Notes: a model not told the origin generated them from the letters alone. A stretch of 64,000 nucleotides of DNA from Clostridiales bacterium (GCA_003538975.1 DPQQ01000001.1:142292-206291), one strand, 5' to 3'; shown: positions 51,474-60,294, counted from the first letter of the stretch. A program made the numbers and translations.

Positions 51474-53642
51474 TTATTTTACTATACGTTTTTTATTTTT
51501 GCAACGAATACTTTCGTCTTTTAATACGAATTCTGTCTTTTTCGCCATAAGATCCGCGTCTTTAACGGTAATTTCGACTTCGTCGCCTATCCGATAACGG
51601 GTTTTGCCCGAAAAAAGCGTAAGAGACTTTTCATCGAATTCGAATCTGCCTTTACCTTTAAGCGATTCTGTTTTTACCAAGCCCTCGCAAGTATTTTCAA
51701 GCTCGACGAAGAATCCCCTTGCTGTAACTCCGCTTATGATTCCTTTAAAACTTTCGCCTATAAAGCCTGACATATAAACGGTTTTATAATAATCGTCCGC
51801 AGCGCGTTCGGCAAGTTCGGCGTTACGCTCGTTTTTCGAAGATTTTTCGGCGGCAGCAGCGGCAAACATTACCTGTTCGTCCGAAAACGTACCGCTTTTC
51901 TCTTTATTATCAATGAACTTTTTTAATATTCTGTGAATATAAAGGTCGGGATAACGGCGTATCGGCGAAGTAAAATGACAGTAACATCTGCTCGACAAGC
52001 CGAAATGCCCGGAATTTTCGGGCGAATACTTGGCTTTTTGCATACTGCGGAGCATAACTTTGTTTACAAGATCGTGTATCGGTTCATTTTCGACGCTCTT
52101 TAATATATCGCGGTAGGTTTTGGGCGACACGGTACCGCTTAAATCGCACCGCAATGACAAATCGTTTAAAAACGCTTCGAGAGCGGAGAGCTTTTCTTCG
52201 GAAGGTTTTTCGTGTATTCTGTATATAAACGGAAGTTTATTTTTCTCCGCATATTCCGCAACCGCTTCGTTTGCCGAGATCATAAATTCTTCGATCATTC
52301 CGTGAGCGAAGTCTGTTTTCGCTCTTTCGACGACGACCTTACCGTTTTTAACGTAAATATCCGAATCGCCGACGTCGAGATCGATGCTTCCCCTGTCGGA
52401 ACGCTTTTTCTTTATAAGCATATAAAGGTCAAAAGCGTTTATCAGCATTTCTTTAATATCGGGCGTTATTTCCGAAAATCCGCCGTTCTCGACTTCCGGT
52501 TTTTCGGATGGAGAATCACCCTTTTCTGTTTCGAGGCCGTTTTTATTTGCATATTCGAAAAGCTCTTCGAATACCGCCGTATAAGTAAGGCGCGCCTTGG
52601 AGCGGATGACCGATTTATAAATTTTACTGCCTGTCATGTTGCCGTTTTTATCGAACTTCATCGCGCATGAAAGCGTAAGTCTGTCTTTCTCCGGAAGCAG
52701 CGAGCATTTGTCATTGCAGAGAGATTGAGGCAGCATAGGAATAACCGTTTCCGGAAAATAAACGCTCGTTCCGCGTTCCAACGCCGATTTATCGAGCTCG
52801 CTTTTGGCCCTTACGTATTCGGTAACGTCGGCGATATGCACGTCGAGTTCGTATCCGGAAGAAGTTTTTCTCACCGACACCGCGTCGTCATAGTCTTTTG
52901 CGGTTTCGCCATCGATGGTGACTACAATATCTTTTCTGAAGTCTTTTCTGCCCTTTACTGCGATTTTTACCGATTCCGAAACTTCTTCGGCTTCCTTTAT
53001 AACGGCTTCGTCAAAACCTTCGGTAAAATTATACGCCGCGGCGATCGAAGCGATTTCTGCTTTTCTTGAAAATCTTTTGCCGAGAACAGAGGTTATAACG
53101 CCTTCGGGACAGCCGATTTTAGGAAAGTCCGTTATTTCAAGCACTACTTTGTCGCCCGTCGTCGCGTCGCCCGAAGATTCTCTTTTCACGTTTACTTCGG
53201 TATTGTACTTCGGATCGTCCGAAACAACGTAACCGCCGAATCTGTCTGCAAAATATGTGCCGACTATTCTTTTTATTCCCCTTTCGACGACCTTTTCAAC
53301 CTTTGCCACCGTACGGCGAGAGGTTTTTTCTTTTACTACGGCGATTACCTTATCGCCGCTTATCGCGCCGTTTAGATCAGACTGATTTATAAAAAAGTCT
53401 TCGCCGCCATCATCCGGGATAAGAAATGCGTAGCCGTTTTTCGTGCCTTCGATTGTTCCCGTAATTTCTTCCTTTTGGAAGCGTTTTTTACTACCTGTAT
53501 TCTCGAAAGCGTGCCAATCGGTTTTTATTCCGAGAGTCTTTCTGTCCCCGTATCCTATATGAGTACCCCTTTTCAATTTTTTCGTTTTGTCCGTTTGGCT
53601 GTTTCTTTTATTCCCCAAACGATTGTATTTTTTATCTTTCAT
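51474..53642 (-). CDS. rnr: Ribonuclease R
   Basis: Processive 3'-5' exoribonuclease that degrades structured and tmRNA-targeted RNA. The 722 residues contain two cold-shock domains (about 60-200), the RNB domain with the metal-binding run TIDGETAKDYDDAV near 250 and HFTSPIRRYPDLYIHRIL near 560, and a C-terminal S1 domain (GIISGVTARGFFVELEN). The N-terminal helix-turn-helix of E. coli RNase R is absent, replaced by a basic stretch of 50 residues. A short insert rich in Glu/Ser (about 375-395) interrupts the RNB domain. It is coupled to smpB. Confidence 0.95.
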   Translation of the reverse strand: MKDKKYNRLGNKRNSQTDKTKKLKRGTHIGYGDRKTLGIKTDWHAFENTGSKKRFQKEEITGTIEGTKNGYAFLIPDDGGEDFFINQSDLNGAISGDKVIAVVKEKTSRRTVAKVEKVVERGIKRIVGTYFADRFGGYVVSDDPKYNTEVNVKRESSGDATTGDKVVLEITDFPKIGCPEGVITSVLGKRFSRKAEIASIAAAYNFTEGFDEAVIKEAEEVSESVKIAVKGRKDFRKDIVVTIDGETAKDYDDAVSVRKTSSGYELDVHIADVTEYVRAKSELDKSALERGTSVYFPETVIPMLPQSLCNDKCSLLPEKDRLTLSCAMKFDKNGNMTGSKIYKSVIRSKARLTYTAVFEELFEYANKNGLETEKGDSPSEKPEVENGGFSEITPDIKEMLINAFDLYMLIKKKRSDRGSIDLDVGDSDIYVKNGKVVVERAKTDFAHGMIEEFMISANEAVAEYAEKNKLPFIYRIHEKPSEEKLSALEAFLNDLSLRCDLSGTVSPKTYRDILKSVENEPIHDLVNKVMLRSMQKAKYSPENSGHFGLSSRCYCHFTSPIRRYPDLYIHRILKKFIDNKEKSGTFSDEQVMFAAAAAEKSSKNERNAELAERAADDYYKTVYMSGFIGESFKGIISGVTARGFFVELENTCEGLVKTESLKGKGRFEFDEKSLTLFSGKTRYRIGDEVEITVKDADLMAKKTEFVLKDESIRCKNKKRIVK

Positions 53643-53805
53643 TAAAGTTCCTTCGTTTTAATCTTTTCCCTTTTAATTAAAATCTATAGTTATAATTTGT
53701 TTTTTACTCTTTACCGTTTTTGCGGCGATAATCCGATTTATCCGTGTTTTCCTATCCTTATCGGAAGATCCCCGCAACACGCCTTTATAAAATTCTATTT
53801 AAATA

Positions 53806-53832
53806 AAAAGCGGACGTATAAAAACGCCCGCC
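53806..53832 (-). terminator. Intrinsic terminator after secG
   Basis: GCGG.CGT/ACG.CCGC stem (one mismatch) followed on the minus strand by TTTTTATTTAAAT, ahead of rnr. Confidence 0.75.
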
Positions 53833-53849
53833 TTCGATTTAAGATTTTA

Positions 53850-54164
53850 TTATCTGATGTAGTTGAGAACAACAAGCAAAATGCAGCAAACGGCAAGGAT
53901 TATCGAAGCGATAACCGTGAGTTTTTTAAGTTTGCTTTCGGTTGTTTTGCCCTTGTTCTTCGAATAGAAGGTTTCCGACTGACCGGAAATCGCGCCGATG
54001 CCGGAAGAGTTGCTCGGCTGAACGAGAACTATCGCAACGACGAAAATCGAGCATAAAAGTATTATTGCGCTGATAACGGCATTGATAATGGGAACAGCTT
54101 CCCAAAAACCGCCGATGTGATTCGTATTTGACGTATCTGCTAAAAGTAAAAGTAAATTATTCAT
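53850..54164 (-). CDS. secG: Preprotein translocase subunit SecG
   Basis: Small membrane component of the SecYEG channel, 104 residues, two helices (about 26-48 and 82-101). The interhelix segment LVQPSNSSGIGAISGQSETFYSKNKGKTTESKL carries the family's G.G.I.G pattern. Position upstream of rnr-smpB-ssrA is the usual order in Bacillota. It has its own promoter. The first 20 residues are polar and slightly longer than in typical SecG. Confidence 0.92.
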   Translation of the reverse strand: MNNLLLLLADTSNTNHIGGFWEAVPIINAVISAIILLCSIFVVAIVLVQPSNSSGIGAISGQSETFYSKNKGKTTESKLKKLTVIASIILAVCCILLVVLNYIR

Positions 54165-54209
54165 AATTGAACCTCGCTTATTGAAGCATTTGCCGCTAAA
54201 AGCAGAAAA

Positions 54210-54238
54210 ATTATACCATAGTTTTTCGATAATTACAA
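54210..54238 (-). promoter_or_regulatory. Promoter of secG
   Basis: TTGTAA (54233-54238), 17-base spacer, TATAAT (54210-54215) on the minus strand. Confidence 0.78.
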
Positions 54239-54263
54239 CTGTTTTTAACGATTTTTCTCACAA

Positions 54264-55832
54264 TCAGTGATTTATTAAAGTTTTACCGGTCATTTCGACG
54301 GGTTTTTCAAGTCCCATGCAGTCCAAAAGCGTGGGAGCGATGTCCGCGAGAACGCCTTCGTGAAGGGTTACGTTTTTGAACTTATCCCCTACGAGTATAA
54401 ACGGAACTCTGTTCGTCGTGTGCGCGGTGAAGGGTTCGCCGTTTTCGTCTAACATTTTGTCCGCGTTGCCGTGGTCGGCGGTAATAAGAGCCACGCCGCC
54501 TTTTTTAAGGACTTCTTCCACAATCTTTCCGACGTTCGTATCTACGGTTTCGACCGCCTTTTCGGCAGCCGGGATAACGCCCGTATGACCTACCATATCG
54601 CAGTTTGCGAAGTTAAGAATGATTACGTCAAAAGTATCCGCTTCGATTTCTTCAAGCACTTTGGCGGTAACTTCATTCGCGCTCATTTCGGGTTTTAAGT
54701 CGTAAGTCGCGACCTTGGGCGACGGAATAACTACTCTCGTTTCGCCTTCGACGGGAGCTTCGAGCTTGGCGTTGAAGAAGAACGTAACGTGAGCGTATTT
54801 TTCGGTTTCCGCTATATGGAGCTGTTTTAAGCCTTTAGACGCGAGATACTGCGGAAGAGTATTCTTTATTTCGTCCGGCGGAAACGCCACGTATACGTTT
54901 TTGAAGGACGAGTCGTAAACGGCGAAGCAGGTGTACACGGGAGCCAAAAAGCCCGTTTTTCTTTCAAAGTACATCTTTTTGCCCTTTTCTTCGTCCATAT
55001 ACGGAGTGAATTCTTCCTGCGACATAGCTCTCGTTATCTGTCTCGCTCTGTCCGGTCTGAAGTTGAAAAAGATTATCGAATCGCCCTTTTCGATAAGTCC
55101 GACGGGCTTTCCGTTTTCGTAAATTTTGGTAGGAAGAACGAATTCGTCCGTAACGCCCGCTTTATAGCTTTCTTCGAGAGCGGTAACGGGATCTTCGGCA
55201 TGTACGCCGTCGCCCGCAACGAGCATATCGTAAGCCTTTTCGATTCTGTCCCAGTTGTTGTCTCTGTCCATTGCGTAATATCTGCCCGAAAGCGACGCTA
55301 TTTTGCCGTAATCAAGCTTTTTAATTTCGGCTTCGAGTTCTTTGACGTATTCTACGCCCGAAGTAGGCGCGGTGTCTCTTCCGTCCATAAAACAGTGAAC
55401 GTAGGTTTCTTTTACACCCATATCCTTCGCCATTTTTAAGAGGGCGAAAAGATGGGTTATGTGCGAATGAACGCCGCCGTCCGACAAAAGACCGTATAAA
55501 TGAAGCTTTTTGTTATTGTTCACGGCGTTGCCCATAGCTTTTACTATGGCTTCGTTCTTAAAAAAGTCGCCGTCCTGTATGGCTTTGGTTATCTTGGTAA
55601 GATCCTGATAGACTATTCTGCCGGCGCCCATGTTAAGGTGTCCGACTTCGGAATTGCCCATCTGTCCTTCGGGGAGTCCTACGCTCATGCCCGACGCGCC
55701 GAGAGTGGTGGACGGATATTCTTTCTGCAATTTTTTTATAACGGGGCTGCCCTCGAGTTCGATGGCGTTGCCCTTGGACGCCGGAGCGAGTCCGTAACCG
55801 TCCATAATTATTATCATATTAGGTTTCTGCAT
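54264..55832 (-). CDS. gpmI: Phosphoglycerate mutase, cofactor-independent
   Basis: Glycolytic enzyme interconverting 3- and 2-phosphoglycerate with two manganese ions. The 522-residue protein has the alkaline-phosphatase-like core: IIIMDGYG (metal Asp11), the nucleophile Ser61 in GNSEVGHLN, DGRDTAPTSG, RPDRARQ and TADHGNAD near the C-terminus. The frame is open back to 55886, but the ATG at 55832 follows a good AGAGGTGA site and fits homologues, so it is chosen. It lies 74 bases after trmB on the same strand. Confidence 0.95.
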   Translation of the reverse strand: MQKPNMIIIMDGYGLAPASKGNAIELEGSPVIKKLQKEYPSTTLGASGMSVGLPEGQMGNSEVGHLNMGAGRIVYQDLTKITKAIQDGDFFKNEAIVKAMGNAVNNNKKLHLYGLLSDGGVHSHITHLFALLKMAKDMGVKETYVHCFMDGRDTAPTSGVEYVKELEAEIKKLDYGKIASLSGRYYAMDRDNNWDRIEKAYDMLVAGDGVHAEDPVTALEESYKAGVTDEFVLPTKIYENGKPVGLIEKGDSIIFFNFRPDRARQITRAMSQEEFTPYMDEEKGKKMYFERKTGFLAPVYTCFAVYDSSFKNVYVAFPPDEIKNTLPQYLASKGLKQLHIAETEKYAHVTFFFNAKLEAPVEGETRVVIPSPKVATYDLKPEMSANEVTAKVLEEIEADTFDVIILNFANCDMVGHTGVIPAAEKAVETVDTNVGKIVEEVLKKGGVALITADHGNADKMLDENGEPFTAHTTNRVPFILVGDKFKNVTLHEGVLADIAPTLLDCMGLEKPVEMTGKTLINH

Positions 55833-55905
55833 AATATCACCTCTTTTAATCAATCGTATTATATCGCTTTTTATCGCTTTCCGCAACAGTTTGATAAGTC
55901 TTTAA

Positions 55906-56586
55906 TCATTTTTCGGGCGGAAACGCTTCGAGCCGCATTATAGGCTTATTTTCGTACACGAATTTTTCTTCGTATTCGGTGGCTACGTTGCCGTTATAAA
56001 ATTCCGAAGAATACAAATCGTACGTTACGCCGGTAAGAGTATAATTTTCTTCTTTGAAGCTGTTTACGGAATATTCGAAAAAGTCCGCGTTGTCCGTCTT
56101 TTGTATTACGCTGCCGCCGCGCGACAGAAGCGAAGAATAGAGCCGTAAAAATCTCGGGTTTGTGAGTCTTCGGTTCTTATAAGTCTTTTTAGGATAAGGA
56201 CACGAAAAGTTGAGATAAATTTTTTCGACCGAATTTTCCGGAATAAGCATATCAAGGTTTTCGGCGCGGACTATCATGAATTTTACGTTTTTCAGTCCCG
56301 CGTTTTTAACCTTTTCGATTGCCGAGACGATTACGTTATCGTCCTTTTCGACCGCAATAAAGTTTATGTCTGGGTTATTCACAGCGGTTTCGAGAATAAA
56401 TTTGCCCTTGCCGCAACCGATTTCGAGCCGCACGGGATTGTCGTTACAAAACTCTTTTTTATAGTCGGTGGTCGGATAATCGTTTTTATCCGGTCTTCCG
56501 TAACGCTCGCGTTCTTCGAAATATATAATATAGTCCTTGCATGATAAAAGTCTTTCGTCAAGGTACTTTTTTCTTCTCATTCTCAT
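55906..56586 (-). CDS. trmB: tRNA (guanine-N7-)-methyltransferase
   Basis: Methylates G46 of tRNAs with S-adenosylmethionine. The 226-residue protein has the AdoMet motif LEIGCGKGKFI (54-64), acidic VEKDDNVI and the family's closing NRRLTNPRFL. The otherwise invariant block LNFSDPWPK reads LNFSCPYPK here (Cys at 129 replacing Asp), an unusual change at a position thought to be catalytic. The start is one base from the HxlR stop (TGATATG), so the two are translated together. Two ATGs (56586, 56580) are possible. Confidence 0.9.
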   Translation of the reverse strand: MRMRRKKYLDERLLSCKDYIIYFEERERYGRPDKNDYPTTDYKKEFCNDNPVRLEIGCGKGKFILETAVNNPDINFIAVEKDDNVIVSAIEKVKNAGLKNVKFMIVRAENLDMLIPENSVEKIYLNFSCPYPKKTYKNRRLTNPRFLRLYSSLLSRGGSVIQKTDNADFFEYSVNSFKEENYTLTGVTYDLYSSEFYNGNVATEYEEKFVYENKPIMRLEAFPPEK

Positions 56587-56587
56587 A

Positions 56588-56914
56588 TCAGAATCTCTCT
56601 TTATAGTCCGTTCCCCAGTTGTACATTGCGTCGAGAATCGGTTTAAGCGTTTTGCCTACTTCGGATAAATAATACTCCACTCTCGGCGGAACTTCGGCAA
56701 AAACTTCGCGTTCGATAAGTCCGTCGTCTTCGAGCGAGCGTAAATTATCGGTCAGCACCTTTTTGCTGATTCCGGGTACGGTTTTAATAAAGCCCGAAAA
56801 CCGCTGTGTGCCGCTATAAATTAAGTTGCGCAATATAAGTAATTTCCATTTGTTTCCTATAAGTTGAACGGTAGTTGCAACGGGACATTCGGGCAATTCT
56901 TCTTTTGTCAGCAT
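56588..56914 (-). CDS. HxlR-family transcriptional regulator
   Basis: Winged-helix regulator of 108 residues, dimeric in known members. The N-terminal Cys10 (LPECPVATTVQLIGNKWK) corresponds to the cysteine that in HypR/YodB relatives senses electrophiles or disulfide stress. ISKKVLTDNLRSLEDDGLIE is the recognition region. It is divergent from the SnoaL/PNPOx-ferredoxin/macrodomain/sirtuin genes at 57170, which it probably represses until oxidised; it also leads into trmB. The redox role is an inference from family and context. Confidence 0.9.
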   Translation of the reverse strand: MLTKEELPECPVATTVQLIGNKWKLLILRNLIYSGTQRFSGFIKTVPGISKKVLTDNLRSLEDDGLIEREVFAEVPPRVEYYLSEVGKTLKPILDAMYNWGTDYKERF

Positions 56915-56989
56915 AATTTCTCCAAAGACTCCGAAAATATCGGACCTGTTTTTTTATATTTAAGGTTTATATCCCTTTTTCCGATATTT

Positions 56990-57018
56990 ATTATACCCTT
57001 AAGCAGGATATATGTCAA
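56990..57018 (-). promoter_or_regulatory. Consensus promoter of the HxlR-trmB genes
   Basis: TTGACA (57013-57018), 17-base spacer and TATAAT (56990-56995) on the minus strand, full consensus. Confidence 0.85.
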
Positions 57019-57081
57019 TAAAAATCTCAATGGTTCAAAAACGAAACCAAGTAACAAATCTATTATCCGGTAATAGAAAAG

Positions 57082-57118
57082 TAACGTTTATGAAAAAAAT
57101 TTTTTAACGTGTTATACT
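57082..57118 (+). promoter_or_regulatory. Promoter region of the ADP-ribosylation operon
   Basis: ATGAAA (57090-57095), 17-base spacer and TATACT (57113-57118). TAACGT occurs at 57082-57087 and again at 57105-57110, flanking the -35 and within the spacer, as a regulator site for HxlR might. Confidence 0.5.
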
Positions 57119-57169
57119 TCGGGCGTAATCGATGAGATTGCAAAAAAAATTTTCGGAGGAACAAAAAAA

Positions 57170-57946
57170 ATGACAACCAACAACATTCAAAAAGCGAAGG
57201 AACTTATCGGATGTTTTGCAACGGGAGACACGGTAAAAGCAAAATCACTATTGAAAGACAATTACATTCAGCATAATCTTGCATATGCTACCGGCGCGGA
57301 AGCGTTCTGCGGTTCTGTTGCATATCTCGGAAGCGCGCCCGTAAAGACCACCGTAAACACGATTCGCGCATTTGAGGACGGCGATAAAGTTTTTATGCAA
57401 ACCGTATACAACTTTGCCGGTGCAGGCGAACAGGTGGCTTTTGATATTTTCCGTTTTGAGAACGGACTTATTGCGGAGCATTGGGATAATCTCGCGGCAA
57501 AAGCACAGCCGAATCCTTCCGGCAGAACGCAGATTGACGGTCAGACCGAAGCGAAAGACTTAGATAAAACCGAAGCAAATCGCGCTCTCGTAAAAAACTT
57601 CCTTTATGACGTAATGCAAGGCAATAATCCGCAGAAAACTCCCGATTATTTCGACGGCGATAAATATTTGCAACACAATACGGGAATAGCGGACGGTCTT
57701 TCGGGACTTGGCGCTGCCCTTGAACAACTCGCAAAAGCCGGAATCGCTATGATTTACGATAAAGTTTATCAGGTTCTTGCCGAGGGCGATATGGTATTGG
57801 CTGTTTCGGAAGGCACGTTCGGCGGTAAACCCACTTCATATTATGATTTGTGGCGTATCGAAAACGACAAAATAGCGGAGCATTGGGACGTTATGGAAAC
57901 GATTGCCGATAAATCCGATTGGCAAAACGACAACGGCAAATTCTGA
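57170..57946 (+). CDS. Tandem SnoaL-like (NTF2-fold) protein
   Basis: Cytosolic 258-residue protein made of two NTF2/SnoaL-like domains. Each ends with the same phrase: FDIFRFENGLIAEHWDNL (near 100) and YDLWRIENDKIAEHWDVM (near 240). The first opens with KAKSLLKDNYIQHNLAYATG and the second with TPDYFDGDKYLQHNTGIADG. Such domains bind small hydrophobic molecules and include hydratases and isomerases, but most copies have no known reaction. It follows GGAGGAAC and leads four genes that end with a sirtuin, divergent from HxlR. Because HxlR proteins respond to reactive chemicals, detoxification of such a chemical is a plausible role. Confidence 0.88.
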   Translation: MTTNNIQKAKELIGCFATGDTVKAKSLLKDNYIQHNLAYATGAEAFCGSVAYLGSAPVKTTVNTIRAFEDGDKVFMQTVYNFAGAGEQVAFDIFRFENGLIAEHWDNLAAKAQPNPSGRTQIDGQTEAKDLDKTEANRALVKNFLYDVMQGNNPQKTPDYFDGDKYLQHNTGIADGLSGLGAALEQLAKAGIAMIYDKVYQVLAEGDMVLAVSEGTFGGKPTSYYDLWRIENDKIAEHWDVMETIADKSDWQNDNGKF

Positions 57947-58005
57947 TAGTTTTTAAGTAGGGCGCAATCGGGGGTCCGGTTGCGTCCGCACGTTTTTTAA
58001 TTACT

Positions 58006-58620
58006 ATGGATATAAACGAAATCTTGCGATTTTTACAAGAGCAAATACACAGCGTAATCGTTGCCACCGTCGATGAAAATCATTTGCCCGTAACGTGTGC
58101 CGTCGATATCATGGATTATGACGATAAAGGCATTTATATCCTCACGGCAAAAGGCAAAAATTTTTATAATCGTTTGAAAACAAGCAAATATCTTTCGCTC
58201 ACGGGGATGAAAGGTAAAGACACAATGTCGCGCGTAGCAGTATCGCTTGCGGGCAAAGTTAAGGAAATCGGAACGAGCAAACTGTCGGAATTACTCGAGA
58301 AAAACCCTTATATATATGAAATATACCGGACGGAAGAATCGCGTATTGCGCTTTCTGTTTTTTGCATATACGAGTTTCACGGAGAATCATTTGACTTATC
58401 CAAAAAACCGATAAAACGATTTTCCTTTTCTTTCGGAGCGAAAACAAAAGAACAAGAATATTACGTATCGGATATATGCAACGGTTGCGGAAAATGCATA
58501 TCGGTTTGTCCTCAAAAATGTATTGTTATTGCAGAAAAAGCACATATAAAACAGGAAAACTGCTTGCATTGCGGAAACTGTCTTACGATATGCCCTATCA
58601 AAGCGATAAAAAGGAATTAA
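58006..58620 (+). CDS. PNPOx-like flavoprotein fused to a two-cluster ferredoxin
   Basis: Fusion protein of 204 residues. Residues 1-125 have the split-barrel fold of pyridoxamine 5'-phosphate oxidase-like proteins (HSVIVATVDENHLPVTCAVDI ... YLSLTGMKG), which usually bind FMN or F420. Residues 150-204 are a bacterial ferredoxin with CNGCGKCISVC (C158, C161, C164, C168) followed by CP and CLHCGNCLTIC (C186, C189, C192, C196), enough for two [4Fe-4S] clusters. Electron transfer between ferredoxin centres and flavin is expected. The pyridoxal pathway is unlikely. The gene lies between the SnoaL-like and macrodomain genes, three bases before the latter. Confidence 0.9.
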   Translation: MDINEILRFLQEQIHSVIVATVDENHLPVTCAVDIMDYDDKGIYILTAKGKNFYNRLKTSKYLSLTGMKGKDTMSRVAVSLAGKVKEIGTSKLSELLEKNPYIYEIYRTEESRIALSVFCIYEFHGESFDLSKKPIKRFSFSFGAKTKEQEYYVSDICNGCGKCISVCPQKCIVIAEKAHIKQENCLHCGNCLTICPIKAIKRN

Positions 58621-58622
58621 GT

Positions 58623-59381
58623 ATGGAACAAACGGAAAGAAGAAAACGTCTGATTAAATATTTGCTTGAAGAAAGAAACGAAACGATAAGTATTCCGAGC
58701 GATGAAGGCTCGCAAAAAAGACTGTTGCGCGCTTTATTAAACGTGCGCCCGCCTATGCCGGTTTCTGCGGAATTTCTATCATTGCAAGACGAATATCTGA
58801 CAGAAAGAAAATACGAACGCGGAATAGCGGACGTTAAAAATTTGGTATATTCCGACGGTATTTCGCTGCTTAAAGGAGATATTACGACGCTGAACGCGGA
58901 CGTTATAGTCAACGCCGCAAACTCTGCTATGCTCGGTTGTTTTTGTCCAAACCATAACTGTATCGACAACGCAATTCACACTTTTGCGGGCGTACAGGTT
59001 AGGCTCGATTGTAACGATATTATGAAAGGAACCGAAGCCGAAAACGGCGAAGTTATCGTTACAAAAGCCTACAATTTGCCGAGCAGATTTATATTTCATA
59101 CCGTCGGTCCGATAGTATATGGGCGCGTAACGAAAGAAAACGAAGCAGATTTGGCAAAATGCTATCTAAACTGCCTTGCAAAAGCCGACGAGATGAAGCT
59201 GAAAAGCATTGCGTTTTGCTGCATTTCGACAGGCGTTTTCGGCTACCCGAAAAAGGAAGCCGCAACCCTTGCCGTACGGACGGTAAAAGAGTATTTAAGC
59301 GAAAATAAAAGCGGCTTAAAGGTAATATTTAACGTATTTACGGAAGAGGATTATGAAATTTACAAAAGATTACTCGGATAA
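58623..59381 (+). CDS. Zinc-containing macrodomain (protein ADP-ribose hydrolase)
   Basis: Removes ADP-ribose from modified proteins. The 252-residue protein has a helical N-terminus (1-70) and a macrodomain: GDITTLNADVIVNAANSAML (85-104), a zinc-type loop GCFCPNHNCIDNAIHTFAG (C106, C108, H111, C113 available as ligands) and CCISTGVFGYPKKEA (diphosphate loop). This pattern is that of the zinc macrodomains encoded beside SirTM sirtuins in staphylococci and streptococci. The frame is open upstream to 58476 inside the previous gene, but the ATG at 58623, directly after its stop codon, fits the family. It overlaps the sirtuin gene by 29 bases, so both are coupled. Confidence 0.93.
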   Translation: MEQTERRKRLIKYLLEERNETISIPSDEGSQKRLLRALLNVRPPMPVSAEFLSLQDEYLTERKYERGIADVKNLVYSDGISLLKGDITTLNADVIVNAANSAMLGCFCPNHNCIDNAIHTFAGVQVRLDCNDIMKGTEAENGEVIVTKAYNLPSRFIFHTVGPIVYGRVTKENEADLAKCYLNCLAKADEMKLKSIAFCCISTGVFGYPKKEAATLAVRTVKEYLSENKSGLKVIFNVFTEEDYEIYKRLLG

Positions 59382-60213
59382 AATTTCCGCTCTCAAATCG
59401 GCGATAGAAGCAAGCGATGCCGTTGTTATAGGCGCAGGCGCAGGACTTTCGACCGCGGCGGGTTTTACTTACTCCGGCGAACGCTTCCACGAAAATTTTC
59501 ACGATTTCGAGGCAAAATACAACTTTCACGATATGTATTCGGGCGGGTTTTATCATTACGATACTCCCGAAGAATTTTGGGCGTACTGGTCGAGATATAT
59601 TTTTATAAATCGATATTCAGATCCGCCGAAACCCGTTTATAACGAACTTTTTGAACTCGTAAAAGACAAAAATTACTTCGTTATCACGACGAACGTGGAT
59701 CATTGTTTTCAGAAAGCGGGATTCGATAAACAAAGGCTGTTTTACACACAAGGCGATTACGGGCTTTTTCAATGCAGTGTTCCTTGTCACAACAAAACTT
59801 ATGACAACGAGGAAATCGTTCGTAAAATGGTAAAAAATCAACGCGATATGAAAATCCCGTCCGAACTCTTGCCGAAATGTCCCGTTTGCGGAAAGCCTAT
59901 GACAATGAACTTGCGTTCCGACAACAAATTCGTCGAAGACGACGGCTGGCGCGCCGCATGCAAGCGATACGAAGACTTTATACGGAAAAACAAAAATAAA
60001 AGAATTCTTTTTCTGGAACTCGGCGTAGGCTTCAACACTCCCGCCATCATAAAATTCCCGTTTATGAGAATGACGTATATGAATCGAAAAGCCGTTTATG
60101 CATGTGTGAACTCCGGCGAAGCGTTTTCGCCCGAAGAAATAAAAGACCGCTCCGTTATTATAAACGAAGATATTTTTAAAGCTTTATCCGACATTAAATC
60201 AGCCGAAGAATAA
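59353..60213 (+). CDS. Class M sirtuin (SirTM), protein ADP-ribosyltransferase
   Basis: Sirtuin-fold enzyme of 286 residues that in studied organisms transfers ADP-ribose from NAD+ to a lipoylated carrier protein. NAD binding is seen in VVIGAGAGLSTAAGFTYSG (24-42), TNVD (113-116) and LELGVGFNTP. The deacetylase His is replaced: TQGDYG (Q133) as in SirTM, so deacetylation is unlikely. Four Cys (C141, C145, C166, C169) form the zinc site. The start lies within the macrodomain gene, after GAAGAGG. Unlike in staphylococci and streptococci, no GcvH-L or lipoate ligase gene is next to it, so the target is unknown. The operon ends here. Confidence 0.92.
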   Translation: MKFTKDYSDKISALKSAIEASDAVVIGAGAGLSTAAGFTYSGERFHENFHDFEAKYNFHDMYSGGFYHYDTPEEFWAYWSRYIFINRYSDPPKPVYNELFELVKDKNYFVITTNVDHCFQKAGFDKQRLFYTQGDYGLFQCSVPCHNKTYDNEEIVRKMVKNQRDMKIPSELLPKCPVCGKPMTMNLRSDNKFVEDDGWRAACKRYEDFIRKNKNKRILFLELGVGFNTPAIIKFPFMRMTYMNRKAVYACVNSGEAFSPEEIKDRSVIINEDIFKALSDIKSAEE

Positions 60214-60239
60214 TCAGAATTTAATAAAACCAAACGCAA

Positions 60240-60266
60240 AAAAGGACGCATAAAAAGCGTCCTTTT
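60240..60266. terminator. Bidirectional intrinsic terminator
   Basis: AAAAGGACGC/GCGTCCTTTT perfect stem, 7-base loop, followed by TTAATTTTTA. It closes the sirtuin operon and converges with the SGNH gene. Confidence 0.88.
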
Positions 60267-60294
60267 AATTTTTATCTTACCGTTTCGGTACTGT

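Noticed and set aside
58476..58622. Upstream start for the macrodomain gene
   Set aside because: It lies in another frame inside the ferredoxin domain; the ATG at 58623 directly after the previous stop fits the family.
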